Assembly: GCF_003259315.1 (NCBI RefSeq)
Contig: NZ_QLLT01000002.1
Coordinates: 248,001-312,000 of the forward strand
DNA length: 64,000 nucleotides
DNA from: Kitasatospora sp. SolWspMP-SS2h
Lineage (GTDB): Bacteria > Actinomycetota > Actinomycetes > Streptomycetales > Streptomycetaceae
Direction of reading: 5' to 3'
Position numbers and translations under genes: made by a program. Of this stretch, positions 53,549 through 62,764 are shown piece by piece (positions within the stretch are counted from its first letter, which is position 1; each line of letters opens with the position of its first letter). A model generated the notes under the pieces. It made no database searches and was not told the DNA's origin. It was given only the letters and a program-made list of their open reading frames with translations.

Positions 53549-53676
53549 GAGCGAGAGTCTGAGTTTCAAGGGGTGCCTCTACCGTTTGGGCCACCCCGGC
53601 ACGTGGTGCCGGGGGAGGGACTCGAACCCCCACCGTTCCCCGGGTTCAGCTTCAACCTCAGTGTCAGCTTGCGCTC
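53549..53676 (-). ncRNA. Permuted tRNA-like (Y RNA-like) RNA, unit 1
   Basis: Minus-strand order: GGGG (53641-53638), T-arm GGGGG-TTCGAGT-CCCTC (53631-53615), acceptor 3' strand CCCCGGC (53614-53608), ACCA, CGT, acceptor 5' strand GCCGGGG (53600-53594), TG, D-arm GCC..GGC with CGGT in the loop, A, CCCC (53573-53570). The acceptor stem pairs 7 of 7 and is followed by A-CCA as in a true tRNA 3' end. Outside this core CTGAG/CTCAG and GAGCG/CGCTC can pair the two ends, giving the long interrupted stem of a Y RNA. It begins about 40 bases after the upstream gene's stop. It is not a standard tRNA, because no contiguous anticodon arm forms. Confidence 0.58.
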
Positions 53677-53716
53677 TTCGCGCCACCCCCGGTCTCACCC
53701 GGGGGCGATCATGGGG

Positions 53717-54448
53717 CTACCCGAACAGGTAGCCGAAGACGGCGTCGCCGACCCGCCGGTCGGTGACCTCCGCCCCGTTCGCCTCCTCGCGGGCGAACTG
53801 CACCGCCTGCTGGAGCTTCTCCACCCGCTCCAGCAGCTCGTTCACCCGCCGGGCCGGCAGCGCGCCGGAGAACTTCACCGTCGTCCAGTACCCGATCGGC
53901 ACGTCCTCGTAGTAGACCTCGACCTGCGCCGGGTGCTTCTCCGTCGCCTCCGCCTTCACGTGGTTGCGCGGCACCTTCCTGGTGCGGATCGTCCGCACCG
54001 CCTCGGTCTTCCACGCGTCCGTCGACGGGTCGAGCGACCACGCCTCCGCGGCGTCCAGCACCGGGAGCTTGCGGACGAACGTCCGCAGGTCGGTGAGCTG
54101 CTTCTCCAGGAAGAGCAGGTACGTCACGGGCGCGCCCGCCACCAGCGTCCGCCCGTCCACCACCACGTCGGCCCGGGCCTCGGTGTTCGCCCAGTCCTTG
54201 GTGGCCGTCACGTCGAACAGCCGGGTCAGCGTCGCCGCCGTCGCCCGCAGCACGTCCTCCGCCTTCACCTGCACCCGGGTCGACTCGGGGGGCAGCTGCT
54301 CGCCCTCCTCGTCCTTGGGCTGGTACGTCCGGGACAGGCCGGCCAGCAGCGCGGGCTTCTGCAAGTCCTGGTGGGACTGCGTCAGCTCCTGGAACGACTT
54401 CGACTTGACGCCTTTTTCCACGGCGATGATCTGGTTCAACTTGGCCAC
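53717..54448 (-). CDS. Conserved protein of unknown function next to tRNA-like RNAs
   Basis: This 243-residue cytosolic protein has no signal peptide or membrane segment. The N-terminus AKLNQIIAVEKGVKSKSFQE is highly basic. The middle contains YLLFLEKQLTDLRTFVRKLP and LDAAEAWSLDPSTDAWKTE. A C-terminal helix follows (ARRVNELLERVEKLQQAVQF). I recall relatives in many bacteria as a domain of unknown function (possibly DUF7873, from memory and unchecked). No catalytic motif is evident. The GTG at 54448 lacks a good ribosome site but gives the family N-terminus; TACCGT lies about 9 bases before it, so it may be leaderless. It probably shares a transcript with the two RNAs downstream. Confidence 0.8.
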   Translation of the reverse strand: MAKLNQIIAVEKGVKSKSFQELTQSHQDLQKPALLAGLSRTYQPKDEEGEQLPPESTRVQVKAEDVLRATAATLTRLFDVTATKDWANTEARADVVVDGRTLVAGAPVTYLLFLEKQLTDLRTFVRKLPVLDAAEAWSLDPSTDAWKTEAVRTIRTRKVPRNHVKAEATEKHPAQVEVYYEDVPIGYWTTVKFSGALPARRVNELLERVEKLQQAVQFAREEANGAEVTDRRVGDAVFGYLFG

Positions 54449-54723
54449 CCGAGGACGGTAGCGGCACACCCGTTCGACGGTCACCCGGTTTTCCGCACCC
54501 TGCTCGACCGGCGGCGGCAGCCGCCCTGACATGGGCACGCAGCCGGAGAAGTGCCGGAAAAGTCTGATGTTGATGTCACTCCGGACGGGTAATCTCAGGC
54601 TGAGATGCTCGATCACCACATCCCAAGCACCCGCTGCGCCCCGTCGCCCGCCCGGGCCACGGCCCCGCAGCCGCAGGCGTCGCCGTCTGCGTTCTCGTCC
54701 AGCCACACCCACGGGAAGAAAAG

Positions 54724-57606
54724 GTGACGCCAGTGCCCGGCAGCCCCATGCCCGAAGAGCAGCTCGACCCCGCGGCCGAGGAGCGGCTCAGCCCCGCCGA
54801 GCGGTACGCCGCCTCCCGCGAGCGCGCCAAGGAGCAGGCCACCGCCCTCCACGGCTTCCAGCAGCTGTACGACTTCCCGCTCGACGACTTCCAGCTCCGC
54901 GCCTGCCGGACGCTGGAGGGCGGCCAGGGCGTCCTGGTCGCCGCGCCGACCGGCTCCGGCAAGACCATCGTCGGCGAGTTCGCCGTCCACCTGGCGCTGG
55001 CCGGCGGCCGCAAGTGCTTCTACACCACGCCGATCAAGGCGCTGTCGAACCAGAAGTACGGAGACCTGGTCAAGCGCTACGGCCAGGCCAAGGTCGGCCT
55101 GCTCACCGGCGACAACTCCGTCAACGGCGACGCGCCGGTCGTCGTGATGACCACCGAGGTCCTGCGGAACATGCTGTACGCGGGCTCCAGCGCCCTCGAC
55201 GGCCTCGGCTACGTGGTGATGGACGAGGTGCACTACCTCGCCGACCGGTTCCGCGGCGCGGTCTGGGAGGAGGTCATCATCCACCTCCCCGAGTCGGTGA
55301 CCCTGGTGTCGCTCTCCGCGACCGTCTCCAACGCCGAGGAGTTCGGCGACTGGCTGGACACCGTGCGCGGCGGCACCGAGGTGATCGTCTCCGAGCACCG
55401 CCCCGTCCCGCTCTGGCAGCACGTGATGGCCGGCAACCGGGTGTACGACCTGTTCGCCAGCCCCGACCGGGACGGCCGCCCCAAGGGCAGCCTGAAGAAC
55501 CCCGCCAAGGCGGTCAACCCCGAGCTGGTCCGGCTGGCCCGCTCCGAGGCCGACCGCGGCCGGGACAGGTTCGCCCGCGGCCGCGGGCGCTCGATGCCCA
55601 CCGGCCGCCCCGGCCGGGTCTGGACGCCGAGCCGGGTCGACGTGATCGACCGGCTCGACGCCGAGGGCCTGCTCCCCGCGATCACCTTCATCTTCAGCCG
55701 GGCCGGCTGCGAGGCCGCCGTCCAGCAGTGCCTCAACTCCGGGCTGCGCCTGAACCGGGACGCCGACCGCGCCAGGGTCCGCCAGTTCGTCCAGGAGCGC
55801 TGCCGCGACATCCCCGACGAGGACCTGCACGTCCTCGGCTACTACGAGTGGCTGGACGGCCTGGAGCGCGGCATCGCCGCCCACCACGCCGGCATGCTGC
55901 CCCGGTTCAAGGAGGTCGTCGAGGAGCTGTTCGTCCAGGGCCTGGTCAAGGCGGTCTTCGCCACCGAGACGCTCGCCCTCGGCATCAACATGCCCGCCCG
56001 CTCGGTGGTCATGGAGAAGCTGGTCAAGTGGAACGGCGAGACCCACGCCGACATCACCCCCGGCGAGTACACCCAGCTCACCGGCCGGGCCGGCCGCCGC
56101 GGCATCGACATCGAGGGCCACGCCGTCGTCCTGTGGCAGCGCGGCCTCGACCCGGAGGCGCTGGCCGGCCTGGCCGGCACCCGCACCTACCCGCTCAAGT
56201 CCTCCTTCCGCCCCTCGTACAACATGGCCGTCAACCTGGTCGGCCAGTTCGGACGGCACCGCTCCCGCGAACTGCTGGAGACCTCCTTCGCACAGTTCCA
56301 GGCCGACCGCTCGGTGGTCGGCATCGCCCGGCAGGTGCAGCGCAACGAGGAGGGGCTGGACGGCTACCGCGAGTCGATGACCTGCCACCTCGGCGACTTC
56401 GACGAGTACATGCGGCTGCGCCGCGAACTCAAGGACCGCGAGAACGAACTCGCCCGCGAGGGCTCCACCCAGCGCCGCAACGCCGCCGTCGAGGCCATCG
56501 AGCAGCTCAAGCCCGGCGACATCATCCACGTCCCGACCGGCAAGTTCGCCGGCCTCGCCCTCGTCCTCGACCCCGGCCTGCCCCCGGCCGGCCGCAACGG
56601 GCACGGCCGCGGCGGCCCCCGCCACCCCGACTTCCAGGACGGGCCGCGCCCGGTCGTGCTCACCGCCGAACGCCAGGTCAAGCGCCTCGCGATGATCGAC
56701 TTCCCGCACCCCGTCGCCGCGGTGGACCGGATGCGCATCCCCAAGTCCTTCAACCCGCGCAGCCCGCAGTCCCGCCGCGACCTCGCCTCCGCCCTGCGCA
56801 CCAAGGCCGGCCACCTCGAACCCGAGCGCTTCCGCAAGGGCCGCGCCGCCGCCGCCGACGACCCCGAGATCAGCCGGCTCCGTGCCGCCCTGCGCCGGCA
56901 CCCCTGCCACGGCTGCGACGAACGCGAGGACCACGCCCGCTGGGCCGAGCGCTACCACCGCCTGCACCGCGACACCGAACTCCTCGAACGCCGGATGCGC
57001 TCGCGCACCCACACCATCGCCCGCACCTTCGACCGGGTCTGCGGCCTGCTCACCGACCTCGGCTACCTCCGCGGCGACACCGTCACCGACGACGGCAAGC
57101 GCCTGGCCCGGCTCTACGGCGAACTCGACCTGCTCGCCGCCGAGTGCATCCGCGAGGGCGTCTGGGACGGCCTGGCCGCCGCCGAACTCGCCGCCTGCGC
57201 CTCCGCCCTGGTCTACGAGGCCCGCCAGTCCGACGACGCGCTCGCCCCGCGCGTCCCCGAGGGCGGCGCCAAGGAGGCCCTCGGCCGGATGGTCCGCATC
57301 TGGGGCCGGCTCGACGCCCTCGAGGAACAGCACAAGATCTCCACCGCCGAAGGCGTCGGCCAGCGCGAACCCGACGTCGGCTTCGCCTGGACCGCCTACC
57401 GGTGGGCCCTCGGCCACGACCTCGACGCCGTCCTGCGCGACGCCGACATGCCCGCCGGCGACTTCGTCCGCTGGACCAAGCAACTCATCGACGTCCTCGG
57501 CCAGATCCAGGACGCGGCGGGCGAGAACGCGGAACTCCGCAAGACCGCCCGCAAGGCGGTCGACGGCATGCGGCGCGGCATCATCGCGTACTCCTCGGTC
57601 GGCTGA
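54724..57606 (+). CDS. Ski2/Mtr4-like DEAD/DEAH-box RNA helicase (HelY type)
   Basis: This 960-residue superfamily 2 helicase has Q-like FPLDDFQLRACRTLEGGQGV, Walker A APTGSGKT, Ia TTPIKALSNQKY, motif II DEVHYL, motif III SLSATVSN, motif V ALGINMPARSVVME and motif VI QLTGRAGRRG. The C-terminal third (about 640-960) is the DSHCT helical domain of Ski2/Mtr4 relatives. It unwinds structured RNA, probably for degradation or ribosome work. The GTG at 54724 follows GGGAAG; an ATG at 54748 is an alternative. It is divergent from the unknown gene beside the tRNA-like RNAs. Confidence 0.95.
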   Translation: MTPVPGSPMPEEQLDPAAEERLSPAERYAASRERAKEQATALHGFQQLYDFPLDDFQLRACRTLEGGQGVLVAAPTGSGKTIVGEFAVHLALAGGRKCFYTTPIKALSNQKYGDLVKRYGQAKVGLLTGDNSVNGDAPVVVMTTEVLRNMLYAGSSALDGLGYVVMDEVHYLADRFRGAVWEEVIIHLPESVTLVSLSATVSNAEEFGDWLDTVRGGTEVIVSEHRPVPLWQHVMAGNRVYDLFASPDRDGRPKGSLKNPAKAVNPELVRLARSEADRGRDRFARGRGRSMPTGRPGRVWTPSRVDVIDRLDAEGLLPAITFIFSRAGCEAAVQQCLNSGLRLNRDADRARVRQFVQERCRDIPDEDLHVLGYYEWLDGLERGIAAHHAGMLPRFKEVVEELFVQGLVKAVFATETLALGINMPARSVVMEKLVKWNGETHADITPGEYTQLTGRAGRRGIDIEGHAVVLWQRGLDPEALAGLAGTRTYPLKSSFRPSYNMAVNLVGQFGRHRSRELLETSFAQFQADRSVVGIARQVQRNEEGLDGYRESMTCHLGDFDEYMRLRRELKDRENELAREGSTQRRNAAVEAIEQLKPGDIIHVPTGKFAGLALVLDPGLPPAGRNGHGRGGPRHPDFQDGPRPVVLTAERQVKRLAMIDFPHPVAAVDRMRIPKSFNPRSPQSRRDLASALRTKAGHLEPERFRKGRAAAADDPEISRLRAALRRHPCHGCDEREDHARWAERYHRLHRDTELLERRMRSRTHTIARTFDRVCGLLTDLGYLRGDTVTDDGKRLARLYGELDLLAAECIREGVWDGLAAAELAACASALVYEARQSDDALAPRVPEGGAKEALGRMVRIWGRLDALEEQHKISTAEGVGQREPDVGFAWTAYRWALGHDLDAVLRDADMPAGDFVRWTKQLIDVLGQIQDAAGENAELRKTARKAVDGMRRGIIAYSSVG

Positions 57607-57619
57607 CCTGCCCCCGGCG

Positions 57620-57652
57620 AGGGGCCCGACCGCTTCGCGCGGTCGGGCCCCT
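57620..57652. terminator. Terminator after the helicase gene
   Basis: A perfect 14-bp stem (57620-57633 with 57639-57652) has a 5-base loop, 14 bases after the helicase stop. Confidence 0.85.
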
Positions 57653-57711
57653 AGACTGCGGCGGTGAACGCCGACGGCGTCCGGCCGTCCGGCCCTGCGG
57701 GAGGACATCGC

Positions 57712-59436
57712 ATGCACGACCCTGCGGACCCGACCGGAACCGTCGAGCCCGGGGGGAGTGCCGGCGCCGACGCGGCACAGGACGCGGTACCCGCCTCGAC
57801 GGTGCTGGCCGAGGTGCTGCCGGGCATCGCCGTGGTCTTCGGCGAGGTCCCGGCGGAACTCGCGCCCGGCCTGGTCGACTTCGGGCTGGTGTCGACCGCC
57901 GACCGGACGCTGCTGTCCACCGCCCTCGCCTCGGTGGGCACCGTGGCCAAGGCGGCCGGCACGCTCGGGAAGGCGCTGCCCGCCGCGCAGGGGCTCTACC
58001 GGCTGAGCGACGCGACGCAGGCCCTGCTGAAGGCCGGCGGGACGCTCGCCGTCAAGGACGGGGCGCACCTCGGCGCGGTGTTCAACGGCGGCAGGATCGT
58101 CGGGCAGGCCCGGCTCGTTCCCGTGGGCGAAGTGGGCCTGGCGGGTGCGGCGGGCATGACGGGTGCGGCGGGTGCGGCGCAGGTCGCGGTGACCCTCGGG
58201 CCGGCGCTGGCCTCGATCGCCCTGCAGATGCAGCTGAACGAGATCACCGGCCTGGTCAGGACCAACATCGCGTTGACGACCCAGGTGCTCACCGCGATCC
58301 GCAACGAGCAGTGGGCCGAACTGACCGGCCTGGTCGCCACCGTCGAGCGGGCGATCGAACAGGCCCGGGAGGTCGGGGCGGTCCCAGCGTCCCTGTGGGA
58401 CGGTCTCGCGGGCAGCGAGGCGCTGCTGCGCAAGCAGGTCGACCTGTACCGGGGCAACGTCCGCGGTCACGTCGAGGAGCTCGACCGGCCGGGCGCGCAG
58501 CGCCGCGAGTACCTGCGGACGAACGCCGAGGCGATCGTCTTCGACGCCAACGCCCTGCTGTCCTCCCTGAAGGCGTGGACCGGCTACCAGGCGCTGCGGG
58601 CCGGCCGGGCGAGCGCGGCGGGGCACGCGGACGCCGACGAGGCGCGGTACGCCGAGGTCGTCGTCCGCGGCACCCGGGCCGAGCTCGACTCGGCGCTCGC
58701 CGGGGCGACGGGCCTGCTCGACGCGCTGACCAGGGAGTTGCGCACCCTGGCCGAACTCCCCGGGCCGGACGGGCTGTCGCTGCCGGGCCGCCGCAAGGAC
58801 GCCAAGGCGGTGCGGCAGACCTCCGCCCGGCTCCTGGAGGCGGTCGAGCCGCTCGCGGACGCCCTGCGCCCGGCACCGCCGGTGCTGGCGGCCCCGCAGG
58901 TGCTCTGCGCGCCCGGGTCGCTGGAGCTCGACCCGTACCTGCGCCTGCTGCGGTGGGTCCTGGAGGGCGGCGAGACGCTGCGGGCGCTGGCCTTCCCCGA
59001 CCAGTTGGACGCCCTGGGCCCGATCTCGGCGATCCTCGGCGGCGCGAAGGAGATGCTGGCGGCGGCGCGGGACCGGAGCACCACCCGGACGCTGGTCGCC
59101 GTCACGGACCGCCGCATCGTCACCGCCCGGGCGGGTGCGTTCCTCGAACAGGGCGAGATCCGCCAGGTCGTCCCGCTGGACCTGGTGCGCTACGTCCGGT
59201 CGGCGCCCGCGCGGGACGGGGACGCGCGGCCGGTGATCGACCTGATCACCCGGGACGAGAGCATCCGGTGGGTCTTCCGTCCCGACGGCGACGGCACCCG
59301 GGTGGACGCGCTGGCCGCCGTCCTCGCCGAGTCGATGGCGATCCCGGAGGCCGAGCGCGAGGCGCTGCTGCGCAGGCCCCGCGCCGCCCTGGCGGCTGAC
59401 GCCGAGGTTGCCGCGGAGACCGCTCCCGTCGAGTGA
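57712..59436 (+). CDS. Hypothetical protein with C-terminal PH-like domain
   Basis: This 574-residue protein has no recognised family. The N-terminal 200 residues are Ala/Gly/Val-rich and partly hydrophobic (GMTGAAGAAQVAVTLGPALAS), with helices that could insert in or bind to membrane. The middle (about 200-400) is predicted helical and charged, perhaps coiled coil. Near the C-terminus TTRTLVAVTDRRIVTARAGAF and IRQVVPLDLVRYVRS look like a bacterial PH-like domain. The ATG at 57712 follows GGGAGGA; a GTG at 57664 is possible. It stands alone between the helicase and LacI genes. Confidence 0.8.
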   Translation: MHDPADPTGTVEPGGSAGADAAQDAVPASTVLAEVLPGIAVVFGEVPAELAPGLVDFGLVSTADRTLLSTALASVGTVAKAAGTLGKALPAAQGLYRLSDATQALLKAGGTLAVKDGAHLGAVFNGGRIVGQARLVPVGEVGLAGAAGMTGAAGAAQVAVTLGPALASIALQMQLNEITGLVRTNIALTTQVLTAIRNEQWAELTGLVATVERAIEQAREVGAVPASLWDGLAGSEALLRKQVDLYRGNVRGHVEELDRPGAQRREYLRTNAEAIVFDANALLSSLKAWTGYQALRAGRASAAGHADADEARYAEVVVRGTRAELDSALAGATGLLDALTRELRTLAELPGPDGLSLPGRRKDAKAVRQTSARLLEAVEPLADALRPAPPVLAAPQVLCAPGSLELDPYLRLLRWVLEGGETLRALAFPDQLDALGPISAILGGAKEMLAAARDRSTTRTLVAVTDRRIVTARAGAFLEQGEIRQVVPLDLVRYVRSAPARDGDARPVIDLITRDESIRWVFRPDGDGTRVDALAAVLAESMAIPEAEREALLRRPRAALAADAEVAAETAPVE

Positions 59437-59524
59437 CCCGGCCCCGGCGGGCCCGGGTGTCCGGCCCCGATGGCCGTACCGGCGGCGGCGTGCCCGTCGG
59501 AGGGCCGTCCGTCCGGCGGCCGGC

Positions 59525-60589
59525 TCAGAGTGCCGCGCCCGGGACCGGGCCGGTGGAGTCGCGGATGATGAGTTCGGTGGCGAGTTCGACGTGCAGGGCC
59601 TCCAGGGCGGTGCCTTCGATGAGGCGGAGGAGGAGGCTGACGGCGAGGCCGCCGAGTTCTTCGAGGGGTTGGCGGACGGTGGTGAGGGTGGGGATGGAGG
59701 TGCGGCTGAGGTAGTCGTCGTCGAAGCCGGCGATGGAGAGGTCCTCGGGGACGCGCAGGCCGCGTTCGTGGGCGGCGCGGAGGGCGCCGATGGCGGCCTT
59801 GTCGTTGAAGGCGACCAGGGCGGTGGGGGGCCGGGGGAGGTCGAGGAGGCGGGCGGCGGCGGTGTGGCCCCAGTCGCTAGTGGGTTCGATGCTGGTGACG
59901 AGTTCCGGGGGGATCAGGACGCCGGCCTCGGCGAGGGCGGCGGTGTGGCCGGCGAAGCGGGAGGTGGAGGCGAGCCAGTCGACGGGGCCGTTGATGAAGC
60001 CGATCCGCCGGTGGCCGAGCGTGACCAGGTGGGCGGTGAGGTTGCGGGCGCCGGTGAAGTGGGACGCGGAGACGGCGGCGATGTCCCGGGGGACGGGCGT
60101 GCGCGGGTCGATGACCACGAACGGGACGTCCTGGCGGCGCAGTCGCTCCAGTTCGGCGCTCTCCTCGACCGGGAGGATCAGCAGCGCCCCGGCGAGGTCG
60201 CGGCGGCGCGGCAGCCCGGCGAGCGCCCCGTTGCGCTGGGCGGAGCCGCCCGCGCTGAGGATCAGTTCCCGCCCGTGCCGGTCGAGCGCCTCGGCGACGG
60301 CGGTGACGATGGTGCCGAAGTAGTCGGTGAGCAGGTACGGGCAGCGGACGAAGACCGCGCCCGGCGGGGTGGCGGCCCGTCGGGCGGCGGCCGCCGCGCT
60401 CGCGGTCGCGCTCGCGGACTCGGGCGTGCCGAGCTGGTGCATCGCGTCCCGGACGGCGGCCCTGGTCGGCTCGGAGACGGCGGCCCGACCGGTGAGGACG
60501 CGGGAGACCGTCGCGGGGGAGACCCCGGCGGCGGCCGCGATGTCCCGCACCGTGACCCGGGTGGATTTCGGTCTACCCATGTGTTTCAT
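59525..60589 (-). CDS. LacI-family regulator of the GH30 genes
   Basis: This 354-residue regulator has a LacI helix-turn-helix (VTVRDIAAAAGVSPATVSRVL) and a periplasmic-binding-like effector domain with GFINGPVDWLASTSRFAGH and SIAGFDDDYLSRTSIPTLTTV. It is divergent from two GH30 glycosidase genes, and matching repeats occur at both ends of the shared gap. It probably represses them until a sugar inducer binds. The start could be ATG 60589 or ATG 60580; neither has a clear ribosome site. Confidence 0.93.
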   Translation of the reverse strand: MKHMGRPKSTRVTVRDIAAAAGVSPATVSRVLTGRAAVSEPTRAAVRDAMHQLGTPESASATASAAAAARRAATPPGAVFVRCPYLLTDYFGTIVTAVAEALDRHGRELILSAGGSAQRNGALAGLPRRRDLAGALLILPVEESAELERLRRQDVPFVVIDPRTPVPRDIAAVSASHFTGARNLTAHLVTLGHRRIGFINGPVDWLASTSRFAGHTAALAEAGVLIPPELVTSIEPTSDWGHTAAARLLDLPRPPTALVAFNDKAAIGALRAAHERGLRVPEDLSIAGFDDDYLSRTSIPTLTTVRQPLEELGGLAVSLLLRLIEGTALEALHVELATELIIRDSTGPVPGAAL

Positions 60590-60724
60590 CGTTTCGTTTC
60601 ATGGAAGCGATCTTACCTCTCCCAACTCTCAAGGCGTGCAGGAATCTTGACACACGGAAACCCAGTGCCGTTTCCTGAACGCACCACCCGGATGACGGAA
60701 ATGTTTCATTTCGTTTCATGAAGG
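60583..60724. promoter_or_regulatory. Divergent promoter region with repeated LacI-type sites
   Basis: GTTTCAT..CGTTTCATG occurs at 60583-60604 and again at 60703-60724. Between them, GGAAAC (60656-60661) and GTTTCC (60670-60675) form an inverted repeat just downstream of a perfect -35 TTGACA (60647-60652). The repeated GTTTC/GAAAC elements cover both gene starts and are the likely operators of the LacI protein. Confidence 0.65.
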
Positions 60725-60741
60725 AAGCGGAAGGACCACCG

Positions 60742-62658
<1,917 letters not shown>

Positions 62659-62764
62659 ACCACCCCGCCACCCCGCGCCCCCACCGCGCCGCCGCGCCAC
62701 TCCTCCACCCCACCACCCCGTCACCCCGCGCCCGCAACTCCCCACCCCCACAAGGAGCCGCCCC

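Noticed and set aside
53283..53633. A 116-codon protein overlapping the tRNA-like RNAs
   Set aside because: Its residues (such as VRVPPPAPR and GSTPPCASP) are what T-arm sequence gives when translated. It has no ribosome site, and the RNA structure explains the region better.
53608..53692. A standard tRNA gene of 85 bases on the minus strand, with CCGGGGG as acceptor 5' strand
   Set aside because: The acceptor and T-arm can pair in that reading, but no anticodon arm forms, the D-loop lacks the GG, and the acceptor register is one base off. The permuted pairing with 53594-53600 is 7/7 in the correct register and leaves A-CCA.
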